Assembly (NCBI GenBank): GCA_030741355.1 | Contig: JASLVM010000008.1 | Coordinates: forward strand, 1-51,864 | Length of the DNA: 51,864 nt | DNA from: Candidatus Poseidonia sp. | GTDB lineage: Archaea; Thermoplasmatota; Poseidoniia; Poseidoniales; Poseidoniaceae | Reading direction: 5' to 3' | In this document: positions 7,367 through 18,300 of the stretch, one piece after another | Position numbering within the stretch: position 1 is the first letter of the stretch | Layout of the letters: every line of letters begins with the position of its first letter | Program-made: the position numbers and the translations under genes | The notes under the pieces: generated by a model | Seen by the model: the letters and a program-made list of their open reading frames with translations, nothing else | The model's database searches: none | What the model was told of the DNA's origin: nothing

Positions 7367-8698
7367 TCATTCCGACTCGTCAAACTCAACTAAGTTCGGC
7401 AATCGGAGGGTCAACATGGCTGAAATAAACATCAAAAATCCACACAAATGAAACGGCGTGTGATAATCCCAAGGATACGAACCGTTGACGGTGAGTTCCC
7501 AGACAACACCTCCCGAAAGAGGCCCTAGAATCCGTGCAAAAGCACCCAAGGATTCCTGGGCCCCCATGACCGCCCCCAAATCATAGCCTTCATCACGAGC
7601 GAGCCGGGTAAGATACGTGCTCGAGGACGGTTGGAACACGCCGTTTCCAATGGCGATGCAGGAAAGCACCAACAACATCTGTATCCAGACCATGTTGGTC
7701 TGTGTGTACGGGATGAGAACCAATCCAACGCCGGTCAGGGCAATGGAATAGGGAATGAGGCGACGGGTTCCGAATTTCCGAGTTAAGGGGCCAATGAGCA
7801 CCCCTTGGGTGAAGATACCAAAGAACCCAATCATGGCAAAGATACGACCGTTGTCTTGCTCAGAAAAGCCAAGACCTCCCATGGAGGGGTCCATTTCATT
7901 GTAAAGAATGAACACTGCGTGCATGACGGTGAAACCCAGCATGAACAGCATGGTGACCCAAATCATTGCACCTACCGTGGCCGTGCGGAGCATGGAGACG
8001 GAATTGCTCGTCATGTTCACCATCTGCCTTCCCCATGAAGGTGATGATTCCTTTTTGACGGATTCAACATCGACGGATTCAGGAAGTTTGTAGTAAGCGA
8101 GGACCAGTGAACCTGCTGATAGAACGCTCGCAATAACGCAGGGAAGCAGATATGGATAGGTCTCAAAGACCGTTCCTACGAAGAGGTCCCAGCGGTCTGC
8201 TGGACTCGAAAACTCGCCTCCAATGAAGGGGCCAATGGTGAAACCGAGTCCGAAAGCCGCACCGATGAGGCCCATGCGTGTGGCCAATTGTTTTGGCGTG
8301 CTGACATCGCCAATGTACGCACGGGCGACGGCGATGTTTCCATTGAAAATTCCAGCAAAGAACCGCATGGAGAGCGCAAAGAGCAACGTGTTTGAGAAAC
8401 CAAACGCCGTGAAAAAGACGGTGTTTCCGACCAAGCCAATCATCAACACCGGTCGGCGACCAATTCGGTCTGAGAGCGACCCCCAAAAGGGCGAAGAAAT
8501 GAATTGGGCAGTGGAGTAAGCCGTCATCAAAAGACCGACCCAAAGGCCGATGCGAACCACTCCCTGTTCTGCTGCGAGGTCTTGAACGAGATACGTGAGA
8601 AACGGAATGATGATTCCGAAACCGATCATGTCGATCATGGTGACCAAAAACAGGGCCAGAAGGGCTCCTTTTCCGGCATCCCGTGAGGTCGTAGACAT
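7367..8698 (-). CDS. MFS transporter, DHA1/TetA-like
   Basis: A 443-residue major facilitator with about twelve helices. Signature motif A is visible in the loop between helices 2 and 3 (FWGSLSDRIGRRP), and motif C-like sequence in helix 5 (GLIGAAFGLGFTIGPFIGG). The first helix, VTMIDMIGFGIIIPFLTYLV, contains the DxxGxG(I/L)xxP pattern of TetA-type drug/H+ antiporters. This points to proton-coupled efflux of a small hydrophobic or metal-chelated compound; the substrate is unknown. The start at 8698 gives a short cytosolic N-terminus before helix 1; longer forms exist. A TATA-like TTACAAAA lies about 35 bases upstream. It follows lonB on the same strand with a 74-base gap. Confidence 0.88.
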   Translation of the reverse strand: MSTTSRDAGKGALLALFLVTMIDMIGFGIIIPFLTYLVQDLAAEQGVVRIGLWVGLLMTAYSTAQFISSPFWGSLSDRIGRRPVLMIGLVGNTVFFTAFGFSNTLLFALSMRFFAGIFNGNIAVARAYIGDVSTPKQLATRMGLIGAAFGLGFTIGPFIGGEFSSPADRWDLFVGTVFETYPYLLPCVIASVLSAGSLVLAYYKLPESVDVESVKKESSPSWGRQMVNMTSNSVSMLRTATVGAMIWVTMLFMLGFTVMHAVFILYNEMDPSMGGLGFSEQDNGRIFAMIGFFGIFTQGVLIGPLTRKFGTRRLIPYSIALTGVGLVLIPYTQTNMVWIQMLLVLSCIAIGNGVFQPSSSTYLTRLARDEGYDLGAVMGAQESLGAFARILGPLSGGVVWELTVNGSYPWDYHTPFHLCGFLMFISAMLTLRLPNLVEFDESE

Positions 8699-8772
8699 GT
8701 GGAACAAAACCTGCGTCGTGCTGTTCACTTTTGTAAGCCACGCCAATATTCATGCGGGGAGGCGTGGTTTGC

Positions 8773-10845
8773 TTAGACCAAAGAAATCTTGCTCTGCACT
8801 TCGGGAGTCAAGCGGTCGATAACCGCCTCGAGGCGTTCCACCAATCCGGCTTTCTGCTCGTGCTTGATGAGGGCATATTGCATGACTTCGTCCAGCGTGT
8901 CAACAGCGAGGACTTCGACCATTTTCTCAAACCGGTCGTCAAGAAGCACGTCTTGCATGTTTGCGCGTGGCACGACGATGGTCTTGACACCCGACCGGGC
9001 TGCGGCTTCAATTTTGGCCGTAACACCGCCAATGGGCAGCACCTCGCCACGGACGGAGAGCGAACCCGTCATGGCCAGGTCTTGGCGAATCGGGATGTTT
9101 TCGAGGGCGGAAATAATGGCGGTGGCGATGGTGATGGACGCTGAGTCTCCGTCAACACCGTGTGTATCAACGAATTGAATGTGAATGTCGTAGTCTGAGA
9201 TGTCCTTGCCGGTCAGCTTCTTGATGACAGCGCTGACGTTGGTCACGCTTTCTTTGGCTAAATCGGACAAGCCACCCGTGGCGTGTATCTTACCGCCGCC
9301 GCCTTGCGAGGGAGTGACCAGGGCTTCAACAGGCAACATGATGCCACTGAAGTCGGACAGGCCGGAGTTCGCACCGAGAACGGCAAGGCCGTTCACACGA
9401 CCGACTCGCTCTCCGCTGTTGACCAGCATGGCGTAGTCTTGGCGACGTTCAATCATCCGGTCAGCAACTTGCTGTTCCAGTGGCTTGGCGATGTTTCGGG
9501 CGCCGAGCACATGTTCGGCAGAGGTGAAGGGAACACCTGCTTCCACGGCCAAATCGCCGGCGATTCGAACCAAGCCCCCGAGTTCACGAAGGCGGAGGGA
9601 GAGCTTTCCTCGGCGACCTGCACGGCGTTGGGCTTCTCGGAGAATGATGGCAACAGCGCTCTTGTCGAAGTGAGGAATCTCACGGACGGTGTCTTGGTCG
9701 CGAAGCACCTCTTGGGCGATGAAGCGAATCAGCCGACGTCGGTTTCGTGAGGTGTCAGGCATCTCTGAGTTCACGTAGACTTCGTAACCGTAGCCTCGGA
9801 TACGACTTCGAAGTGCAGGGTGCATACCTTGGATGGCATCGAGGTTGCCCGCCGCGATGAGAATGAAATCACAGGGGACCGCTTCGGTCTTGGTCAGCGC
9901 ACCGGAGGAGCGTTCAGAGCGGCCGGAGATTGGGAAAGCCCGGTCTTGCATGGCCGTCAACAGGGCTTGTTGCTCTTCGAGGCGGAGGAGATTGATCTCG
10001 TCGATGTAAAGAACGCCCTTGTGGGCACGATGAATGGCTCCGGGCTCCACACGGTCGTGAGCAGGCGTTTCCATCCCTCCGGATTGGAACGGGTCGTGGC
10101 GTACATCGCCCAAGAGTGAACCGGAGAGGGTGGCCGTAGCGTCAACGAAGGGTGGCAACTCGTTGAGGTCATGTTTGACAAGGACTTTCGGGATGCGACT
10201 GTCGTCGGCAGCACCGAGACGGCTGCGAATGAACATGTAGCCGAAGACGAGCAGGAAGCCACCGAAGAGCAGGGTGAACAAATCTCCAGATTGTAGCGCT
10301 GCGATGAGGAGGAGGAAACCGATGGCTGCGAAAGCAATGAACAACATGCGTTGGGATTTTTCACGCTGTTGACGAATCGCTTCTTTTTGGACCTTGACGA
10401 TACGTTCGGCTCGGCCTGCGGGAACCGTTCGAACGCGAGGAACGTTCTCATCGTCTTCATTCGGATACACGAGGACATCTTCCAGTGCATCCTTGGGGAG
10501 CAGGTCGGTCATCGATTTGGCCAGCATGGATTTCCCTGTTCCAGGGTCTCCAATCATCAGCATGTGTCGTCGCTGTTCTGCGGCTTTCTTGATGACCACA
10601 GAACCGGCTTCCTGACCGATGACCTGGTCGACGAGTCGTTCAGGGATTGGAACATCAGCCGTGGATTCAAATTCAACATCGGCGATCCATTCTTCGATGG
10701 AGGAGTTGAGCACTTCATCGGCACCGGTGGGTTCAGGCGACCAGATGGTGGTCGTTTCTTCTTGACCTACGTCCGACTCTTCTTGATTCTCCAGAGGGGT
10801 TGCCTCTGAATCCTCAACGGGAATCTCCACGTTGTCTTCCGCCAC
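8773..10845 (-). CDS. lonB: Membrane-anchored archaeal Lon protease (LonB)
   Basis: An ATP-dependent serine-lysine protease acting on the cytosolic face of the membrane. The sequence shows an acidic N-terminal extension, the AAA+ Walker A (GDPGTGKS, about 99-106), two adjacent transmembrane helices inserted after Walker A (about 166-206, the hallmark of archaeal LonB), a Walker B region ([11 protein letters not shown]), and the protease domain with Ser568 in DGDSASI and Lys611 in GGVTAKIEA. There is no N-terminal LON substrate domain, as expected for LonB; a separate LON-domain protein is encoded at 30912. A GTG start at 10845 is chosen because AGGAGAGGAAG precedes it; the frame opens at another GTG at 10863. 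Length is 690 residues. Confidence 0.95.
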   Translation of the reverse strand: MAEDNVEIPVEDSEATPLENQEESDVGQEETTTIWSPEPTGADEVLNSSIEEWIADVEFESTADVPIPERLVDQVIGQEAGSVVIKKAAEQRRHMLMIGDPGTGKSMLAKSMTDLLPKDALEDVLVYPNEDDENVPRVRTVPAGRAERIVKVQKEAIRQQREKSQRMLFIAFAAIGFLLLIAALQSGDLFTLLFGGFLLVFGYMFIRSRLGAADDSRIPKVLVKHDLNELPPFVDATATLSGSLLGDVRHDPFQSGGMETPAHDRVEPGAIHRAHKGVLYIDEINLLRLEEQQALLTAMQDRAFPISGRSERSSGALTKTEAVPCDFILIAAGNLDAIQGMHPALRSRIRGYGYEVYVNSEMPDTSRNRRRLIRFIAQEVLRDQDTVREIPHFDKSAVAIILREAQRRAGRRGKLSLRLRELGGLVRIAGDLAVEAGVPFTSAEHVLGARNIAKPLEQQVADRMIERRQDYAMLVNSGERVGRVNGLAVLGANSGLSDFSGIMLPVEALVTPSQGGGGKIHATGGLSDLAKESVTNVSAVIKKLTGKDISDYDIHIQFVDTHGVDGDSASITIATAIISALENIPIRQDLAMTGSLSVRGEVLPIGGVTAKIEAAARSGVKTIVVPRANMQDVLLDDRFEKMVEVLAVDTLDEVMQYALIKHEQKAGLVERLEAVIDRLTPEVQSKISLV

Positions 10846-10921
10846 GATACTTCCTCTCCTCACTCCCCTTTAGGGCTATGCTTTTGTCATAACTCCCGTC
10901 AAGGGGTCATAAATCTTGCAT

Positions 10922-13900
10922 TCACTGCTGGTTCATCTGGTCAAGGTATTGCTGGCCGTAGTAGGTCCACTGCTCCATGCTCCAGCCCGCAGGTAGACCG
11001 CCGGGCGGCAAGGGTGGGCCGGCTGGTGCGGCAACAGGTGCAGGGGGCGGTGCAACAGCAGCCACCGGTGCAACAGCGGCCACCGGTGCGACGGCAGCAA
11101 CAGGTTGCTGGAAGATGTCTTGAGCGCCGCCGTACATTGAGTTGGCCACGGTGTCGTGAACCGGCAAAGCGGCCTCGTTCCACTTGGTTTCCTCAGCACG
11201 GCCACCGCCACCTCGCATGAACATCAACCCGAGAAGGGCTGCGACGATGAGAACGCCGAGAACAATGAGAACGATGTTCATGTTCAATCCACCTTCTTCA
11301 TCGGCGCTTGATCCTTGAACTTCGTCTGCGGGACAGTTGGCGCGGAGGTCTTCACAAGCCGTATCGAACTTCGTGTTCAACTCCATCAATCGTGCTTCGA
11401 GAGAGGCTTCGTCCTGCGTGTTGGCAGGGTCTGCAAGTTGTTCCTCAACGTCTTCGATGTCGTTGATGAGGTCGGCCACATACCAGTCAAGGAGGGTATC
11501 TTCCATGTCTGCAGGAGCGGGCAGGGACTCGGTGGTCAACCACTTCGTGGTGTCCAAGGTCTTGTATTCCTGGCCAGTTTCATCGACAGCAAGAACGGTC
11601 AGACCGATGTAGTCCATGTCTCGCATGCCGTTGACACGAGCGTATCCACCATCGCCGTAGGACGAGGGGATGTTCATTTCCTGTGTCCATCCGGTGCTGG
11701 AACGGGACATGTCGAGGTCGTATTCCCAGAAACCGTCGCAAGTACCCGAGAGTTCGTTGCAAAGCGACCACGTGACCGACACCAAAGTGAAGGTTGGAGC
11801 AGCTTCAGTCAGTTCAAAGGAAGCGGTTGGGGTTTGGGTTTCGTAGGTGTAATTCACCATGTCCACATACAGGTGACCGGATCCGTCGTCCGTCTTCGAG
11901 ATGTAGAACGGCAGGGCGTCAAAGACATTGACCGTGATTTCGTAGCTGTTCGTTGCGTAGCCGTCAGTGGTTGAGATGGTGACGGTTTGAATTCCAACTT
12001 CCTCAAAGTTGAGAATGAGGTCACCGGTGACCAGTCGAGCAGAGCCCGTTTCGGTCGATTGGGGGTTGTTCACCCAGTAGGTGCCTTGTGGGCTGTCTAC
12101 ATCGGTGAGTCGGCTGTTGAGGTTGATCACCTTCTGACGGTTTGTCTTCAACGAAAATTCTTCGATATCGGTCATGTCCAATCGAGGCGCATCGTTGATG
12201 GGGTTGATGCGGATGGTGACGGTTTGGTCAGAGAACTGCTCACCGTCGCTTGCACGGAGCGTCACCACGGTTTCGCCGTTCACATCGTCGTCAATCGTCT
12301 CGTAGCCGAGGGTGTTGCCTCGGAGTTCAACGCTGATGATTTCGGGGTTGGAATTGTCCATGATTTGGAGGGACAACGTAGAGATGTCAACGGGTTGCCC
12401 GTTGTCATCGGTGTCGGAGAGGTATTCGGAGAGTGACAAGACACCGGTGCTGCCTTCGTCAACCACCTGAATGGGCAGACCAGCCCAGCGAGGTTGACCG
12501 TTTTCAATCACGTTGAACAGAAGCGTACCGTAGGGGAGTTCTCCGGTGTCGGAGTAGTCGCCACCATCGTCAACCTTGACTTCGATGCCCTTCTGTCCAA
12601 GAGGACAGCCGTTATCGTAGGGGAACAGGACTTCGAGTTCTTCGGTGTCGGCATGCCATGCAACGAAGTTATCGCTGTCTGAGGTGATGACAAGGTCGCC
12701 GAGAGGGGTTTCAGGGTCGGACACGTGGCCGACCATGCTGACCTTGGTGCTCAAATCGCACATCACGGTTGGAACGGGGTCTGCGACGATGAGCGGGCGA
12801 CCGTTGGCCAACTCGAAAATGTCGCTCACGACCGACCAACTGCTCGTTTGTCCACGACCGTCAACGGTGCGGGAACGGAGGTCATAGTCGCCAGCACTCA
12901 TGGCCATGGTGGGCGTGACGATGTACTCTCGTCCTTCTTGTGGCGAGTCCCGGTAGAGAACATTCTCGCCACCGGCAACGATGCTAGCGTCCCAGAGGTT
13001 TTGACCCGCAGGGGAGACTTCAATCTCAAAGGTCATGCTGTCGATGGTGTCGACGTTGTCATTGGGGTCACCCTTGGCAAGAACACTGACGTAATCTCCT
13101 CGCTGAACAACATCAGAACCGAGGACCTGCGGAGTCTTGACCATTGGAACTCGGTCGTGATTAACACCGATCTCTTGGACGTTGTTGCTGTTGGTCATGT
13201 CTCCGGTGATGCCGACCAGTCGGGCACCAAAGTTGGTGGACCAAACGTTGCTTGGGAGGTTGGAGGTGTCAAAGGTGGCCGTTCCGGTCAGGAAGGGCGA
13301 ACCAGGAGCAACATTGAGGGTTGGAATGGACACGGTATCAATCGCCGTGGTGGTGGCGCCGTTCTTGTAGAAGAATTCGAGGGAACCGCCGCTGGTGTAG
13401 TCGAGGTCTCCGGTGTTCTTGACGTCGGCTTGGAGGGTCACTGTGTCGCCTCGCACGTAGGAATTCGTGCCTTGGTCGTTGGTCACCGTCATACCGGACA
13501 CAGCGATGTCCATCTTGGGGCCCATGGTGGAGTCAATGGCGTGGTAAACGTGAGGACTGCTGCCACCCACCGACACTTGGTTGCCGCTCATCAGAGCAGC
13601 CACGACGATGGCTTTGTTGAGTCCACCTGGGACGACGGAGGTGGGGACAGACGACCAGGATTCCGTGGCTTCGGTTGAAGAGACGGTGACGCTGTGGAAG
13701 GCAGACCCTGTACCGGCGCCCTTGGATTTGTAGGTGTCTCCTGCCGTGAGCCAAGCCATCCAACAATTGTAGCCGTGTGGGATGCCTGAGGAGTAAGAGT
13801 AGCCCGTGCAATCCTTGTCAACAAGAGCGGCGTAGAGCTTCATGTTGGAAGCAGGCGTGCCTGAACCCTTGTACTTGTAGGAGATGCTGATGTCGTAGTT

Positions 13901-14416
13901 GCCACCGTTTTGAGAGACGGCTGCGGACATCCCGTAATCGTTCACGGTGCTGTGCATGCCGCCGCCGCTTGAAAAGAGGCTGTCGTACGTGGTGTAAGCG
14001 CTGTTTGCACCGCTTTGTCGCTTGTCGGTTCGGTCGCCGAAGTAGGCATCTGGAGCACCGCCGGTGGTCCAAGCCCAGTTGTACGGGGCAACACCGCCTG
14101 CACGGGCCGTGTTCGTTTGGCCGAAGGAGGCGGACATGTAGGTGACGTAGACATACTCGTCAGGATGGTTTTGCTTGATGGAATGATGAGCATCAGAGCC
14201 ACCGCCCGTCTTGGAACAGTGGCCGCAATTGTCAGAGGAGATGTACTGGCCGAAAACAACGTGGCCAGGGCTGGTCGCTTGGGAGTTTTGTTGCACGACG
14301 GGTTCTTCTTCCAGTTCGATGGCTGGTTGGTACAGTTCAGCCATCATTCCGGACGCAAGGCTGCCGAGGAAAACGGCAACGATGACGAGGGCTAGGCTAC
14401 GCGCGGCGGTATTCAT
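10922..14416 (-). CDS. Large surface protein with N-terminal CGHC thioredoxin-like motif
   Basis: A 1164-residue exported protein. The signal peptide is residues 1-24 (ARSLALVIVAVFLGSLASG). The first mature domain starts HVVFGQYISSDNCGHCSK; Cys64 and Cys67 form CGHC, the protein-disulfide-isomerase active-site motif, within a thioredoxin-like stretch. Then come a CARDB-like domain (about 300-390), several Ig/cadherin-like domains (about 560-880, repeating DxxG and VTVxxxD strands), a membrane helix (about 1043-1067, MNIVLIVLGVLIVAALLGLMF), and a cytosolic Ala/Pro/Val-rich tail ending GWSMEQWTYYGQQYLDQ. Redox activity outside the cell is inferred from the motif; the fold is not proven. The start at 14416 opens at the signal peptide and lies about 25 bases from a TATA-like sequence. 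Confidence 0.82.
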   Translation of the reverse strand: MNTAARSLALVIVAVFLGSLASGMMAELYQPAIELEEEPVVQQNSQATSPGHVVFGQYISSDNCGHCSKTGGGSDAHHSIKQNHPDEYVYVTYMSASFGQTNTARAGGVAPYNWAWTTGGAPDAYFGDRTDKRQSGANSAYTTYDSLFSSGGGMHSTVNDYGMSAAVSQNGGNYDISISYKYKGSGTPASNMKLYAALVDKDCTGYSYSSGIPHGYNCWMAWLTAGDTYKSKGAGTGSAFHSVTVSSTEATESWSSVPTSVVPGGLNKAIVVAALMSGNQVSVGGSSPHVYHAIDSTMGPKMDIAVSGMTVTNDQGTNSYVRGDTVTLQADVKNTGDLDYTSGGSLEFFYKNGATTTAIDTVSIPTLNVAPGSPFLTGTATFDTSNLPSNVWSTNFGARLVGITGDMTNSNNVQEIGVNHDRVPMVKTPQVLGSDVVQRGDYVSVLAKGDPNDNVDTIDSMTFEIEVSPAGQNLWDASIVAGGENVLYRDSPQEGREYIVTPTMAMSAGDYDLRSRTVDGRGQTSSWSVVSDIFELANGRPLIVADPVPTVMCDLSTKVSMVGHVSDPETPLGDLVITSDSDNFVAWHADTEELEVLFPYDNGCPLGQKGIEVKVDDGGDYSDTGELPYGTLLFNVIENGQPRWAGLPIQVVDEGSTGVLSLSEYLSDTDDNGQPVDISTLSLQIMDNSNPEIISVELRGNTLGYETIDDDVNGETVVTLRASDGEQFSDQTVTIRINPINDAPRLDMTDIEEFSLKTNRQKVINLNSRLTDVDSPQGTYWVNNPQSTETGSARLVTGDLILNFEEVGIQTVTISTTDGYATNSYEITVNVFDALPFYISKTDDGSGHLYVDMVNYTYETQTPTASFELTEAAPTFTLVSVTWSLCNELSGTCDGFWEYDLDMSRSSTGWTQEMNIPSSYGDGGYARVNGMRDMDYIGLTVLAVDETGQEYKTLDTTKWLTTESLPAPADMEDTLLDWYVADLINDIEDVEEQLADPANTQDEASLEARLMELNTKFDTACEDLRANCPADEVQGSSADEEGGLNMNIVLIVLGVLIVAALLGLMFMRGGGGRAEETKWNEAALPVHDTVANSMYGGAQDIFQQPVAAVAPVAAVAPVAAVAPPPAPVAAPAGPPLPPGGLPAGWSMEQWTYYGQQYLDQMNQQ
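11041..11104 (-). repeat. 18-bp tandem repeat coding a Val-Ala-Pro tail
   Basis: Three near-identical copies of an 18-base unit (read on the plus strand as GCAACAGC(A/G)GCCACCGGT) encode APVAAV repeats in the cytosolic tail of the surface protein. The number of units may vary between strains through slippage. Confidence 0.6.
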
Positions 14417-14428
14417 GTTAATAGCACG

Positions 14429-14446
14429 AGCGAGTGGGTATATGAA
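14429..14446 (-). promoter_or_regulatory. TATA-like element for the CGHC surface protein
   Basis: On the minus strand, TTTCATATACCCAC (TATA core near 14437-14442) lies about 22-27 bases before the ATG at 14416, indicating a leaderless or very short-leader transcript. The divergent trmI gene begins at about 14484, so the 67-base gap must also hold its promoter. Confidence 0.45.
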
Positions 14447-14483
14447 ACACACGCCCCCATGTCTTTTCATTTCAAATACAGAT

Positions 14484-15335
14484 ATGGAGCAGTCATGTGT
14501 TAATAGCAGAGAGGAGAACCTTAACACCAACCGCCATCTCGGCAAGTTCGTGACCTCATCAGACTGGGCTGTGCTTGTTGAGGAAAATGGGAAGACGTAC
14601 GTTGTCGAAATGAACGACAAGCAGTTGAAAATCAAAGGCTTGGGCGTCTTCAATCCTCATCAAACCCTGATGAACACGCCAATTGGCGGCACGGTGATCA
14701 TCGGCCAAAAGGAACTCAAGCGAGTCCCAGCGCGCCTCCCAGAACTCAGCAGAGGCATGGCTCGTCGCGCCCAAACCATTGGAAGTAAGGACGCTGGTTT
14801 CTTTGTCGCCAGACTCGGGCTGGGACCGGGAGATTCCGTTCTTGAAGCAGGCCTTGGTAGCGGAGGGTTGGCCATGCATATCCAACGTGTCCTCGGCAGC
14901 GAGGGCAGCCATGTCACCGTTGAGCCACGAAGTGAACACTCTGAAGTGGCTCTTGAGAATCTTCGCCGCATCATCGCTTGCTGGGACCAGACCCCTCATC
15001 ATCACCACATCGAGGGCACCATCGAAGAATCCATCGCGAACATCCAAGAGGTGGCCGATGGGTTTCACGCCATCGTCCTCGATCTCCCCGAACATCCCAG
15101 CGCCATTGAGGCAACCGCCGACCTGCTCCTGCCCGGGGGTCGTCTCGCCTGTTATTGTCCGGTCAGTACTCAACTCGAGCGAGCCTGGGAGGCCTGCGAG
15201 GCCGCCGGTTTGACGGTTGAATGGGCGGGAGAAATGATGGAGCGAGAATGGGGGCGTGCATCAAAGGGCGGCATGCGTCCTGTCAACGGACCCTTTGGCC
15301 ACACCGCCTTTTTGCTGGTGGCCCAGCGAACATGA
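14484..15335 (+). CDS. trmI: tRNA (adenine-N1)-methyltransferase, TrmI family
   Basis: TrmI uses S-adenosylmethionine to methylate N1 of adenine 58 (and 57 in some archaea) in the T-loop of tRNA. The N-terminal beta domain contains WAVLVEENGKTYVV. The conserved linker RGMARRAQTIGSKDAGFFV precedes Rossmann motif I (SVLEAGLGSGGLAMHI, about 117-132). An acidic residue follows at the next strand (VTVEPRSEHSEVALENL), and then motif IV (AIVLDLPEHPS), where the family has DLP. Length is 283 residues, near the family norm of 250-280. The ATG at 14484 is used; a GTG at 14549 would remove a poorly conserved N-terminus. It is directly followed by the convergent surface-protein gene with no spacer. Confidence 0.9.
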   Translation: MEQSCVNSREENLNTNRHLGKFVTSSDWAVLVEENGKTYVVEMNDKQLKIKGLGVFNPHQTLMNTPIGGTVIIGQKELKRVPARLPELSRGMARRAQTIGSKDAGFFVARLGLGPGDSVLEAGLGSGGLAMHIQRVLGSEGSHVTVEPRSEHSEVALENLRRIIACWDQTPHHHHIEGTIEESIANIQEVADGFHAIVLDLPEHPSAIEATADLLLPGGRLACYCPVSTQLERAWEACEAAGLTVEWAGEMMEREWGRASKGGMRPVNGPFGHTAFLLVAQRT

Positions 15336-18300
15336 TCACTCGATGACTCGTATCTTATTGTCGCACTGTGGGCAGGTGAATCGGAACGGTGGCGTGCTTC
15401 CTCGTGGAACACCCAGGCGAGCGTCACAAGAGGGACAATTGACCTTTGATTCGCCATCCAATCGACATTCATTGTAGCCGAGATCGGGGAGGTCCTTCTC
15501 TACTTCAACGTCCTCCTCAACGTCCTCTTCCACAATCTCGTCTTCCTGCTTTGGTGAACGCTTTCGAAGAAGTTGAATGGCCACGAGCGCCACGATCCAA
15601 CCGGCCCCCATGACGCCGAGCGTGGTTGGCTGACTCACGCTGACACCAAGCGGCAACGAAAGGCCGTTGGGCGGCAATGCCGGACCTTCGATGGACACGG
15701 GAAGAGGTATGGATTCGTCCGTGTTCAATACGCCGCCGCCCGTTGATGTGGCCCGAATCACGATTTCTGAGGTGGCTGTTCGAGCGGTGTTGGAAATGAC
15801 GGTCATTTGGAAATCGATACTGGAGCCGGGCGTAAGGGTGTAGTCGGTGGTTGCTTGGTCATCGCTCATTCGGACCCATTCCAAAACCAGCAAACCGGTG
15901 TCTTGACCGAAGGCGTCCAGTGTTCCGGAGACTTCGGCATTTCCGAGGTTTTCAACCGTTAGAACGGTCGAAGTGGAACTGTCAACGCCAAGGGACAAAC
16001 GACCGTCAGCAAAGGAAAGGGCCACCAAGGAATCGCCCGGCCAATCGGCTTCCACCGTGTAGAGCTTGCCGTACTCCAACACCACGTTGCTTCGAACAGA
16101 ACTGACGGCGCGGAAGGTGATGACCCGTTGACCGGCTTCAGCGTCATTGGGCACCACACATGACCACCCAAAGGGGTCTGAAGAAAGCCCGGGAGCGACC
16201 GTGATGGTGACATCCAAGCCGCAATCAACACCCACCGTGGTCAGGGCAAACGTATCCTCGACGTTGCCCGTGTTGGTGAGCAGAATGCTGCCGTAAACCG
16301 AGCCACCCGGTGCGGCCTTGTCCACTTCGGTCAAAACGGTCATGTTGGCGCCAACCGAAACCGATTGAACCGTCATGACCACCTCGTCATGGACCTCCAG
16401 GTTGGTTGTAGATACAACCTTCAGTGTGTAAATGACACCCGCTTCGGGTGCCCCCGTTGCGATTTCGCGAACACCGACGGAAATCGGTTGACTGGACCCT
16501 GAATTGAGTTGGAAGGTCGTTGGTGTAATGGTGAATTCAAACCAATTCCCTTGGCTTTCCGTGGTCCATTCCACGAGGTAAACATCCGACGTTGTCCCGA
16601 GGTTGGTGACGTCAACAACGGTTGAAGAAACAGAACTCGGACTCGCCAAGAGTCGTTCTTGAACGGTGTTGACGGCGACTTGTTCTCGCTCCACCACGAC
16701 GACATCAAAGGTGTAGGAGACGCTCAACGAACCGGCGAGGTAGGTCAGGGTCACCGTTGAGGTCCCCGGTGTCGCACCCGTTGAAGCATCGAACGTCATG
16801 ACGACGGTTTGCTGCTCGGTGCGGTTGAGGTCAACCGCACTCACGTCGAACGCCACATCAACCGAGGAAGGAAGGCCGGACAGCGTGGGGGTCAACGAGA
16901 GGTTGGAGGTGCCGGTGTTTTCGAGAACAACGGTCAGCGTATTGGTCGAACCGGGGCTGATGAGCACACGGTTATCATTTGGCGGAACGATGTCCAACCC
17001 GTCCACTTCGAGCAAATGGATGTCCACCATCAGGTTCGAGGTTTGACCGTTGTACGTGGTTGAGAAGGACTGTTGGACCATGCCTGAAAGGGCGGCATTG
17101 CCCTTGGTGTTGACCGTCCATGTGCCCACTTCGCCGGCGGCAACGGAGATGCCCGAGGCAGAAACAAGCACCGTGGTGAGGTCTTGATGTTCAACGATGT
17201 CGAGGTAGAACGTGGCATCGTCGCTGCCGTGGTTGTGAAGGCGAACTTCGTAGTCGCCACCAATTTCGGGAGTCAAATCCACGGTCGCCATAGGACCGGA
17301 CAGGGAGAAACTCACGTTTTCATCGATGTCCACGGTGAAATCAAGTTGTTCCAAAACCGAGGTGGTGTCATCCACCGCAACATGGCCCGTCAATCGGAAG
17401 GGGCACTGGCCGGTACTGTCTGCGTTTTCATCGACATCGATCATCACCTGAACTTCGCCGACGGTGTTGGGCTGGAGGCCGATGGTTTGGGGGGTGACGA
17501 GCGACCCTGTACAAGGGCTGAGGCCAGCGCCGGGAGGAACGGAAAGCGACCAATCCAGGTCAAGCGGGGCGTTTCCGGTGTTCGTGATTTGAACCCCGGT
17601 CAAGGTGCTCGCACCGGGAAGGAACACATCGTTCTGACGAAGGAAAGCGGCACTGGCAGACGGTTCCGCCTCCACTTCGACCACGATGATGGTTGAGGAG
17701 GTGATGTTGCCGTTGGTCGACCCGATGGTGAGGCGGAAGCCGTAGAAGTCAGGGGCCGCATCGGAGGGAACCGTGATGGAGAGCGTGGCAGATTCAGAGC
17801 CGCCTGCGGGAATGTTGGACAATTCGTCATCCTGCCACTGGATGTACCAACCTGATGGAATCGACGACCCAAGACCAAACGCAGCCGTGCCTGAGACTTC
17901 CCACGGGTAGTACGACATGCCAGCCGTTTGGTTGAACACGGTGTCGTCCGCAGCTTGCTGCAGCGTGAGTTTCACGTTGGCGTTCAAATTCACGGTGTCG
18001 TTGGAGCCCACACAAGTTTCTCCGGTGGTGCTGGAGTGGAAAACGCAAGCAGCAAGGTAAGAACCTGAAAGCGATGGATGGCTTCCGTCCGAGGTGTAGA
18101 GGTCGTAGAAGAGGTTGCCAGAGACAGTCGGATCGTCGCCATCAGCGACCACGGCATCGTGGACGGTTTTGTAGGCCAAACCAACAGGCGCAATCCAAAC
18201 GCTGTTTCCTGCGTTTGAAATGTTCTCAGCATAGCGGGTGTAGCCCTCGGTCAGCCGGGCTTGCATGTTGGTGAAATTGTTGTTGAAACTGTTGAGACTG

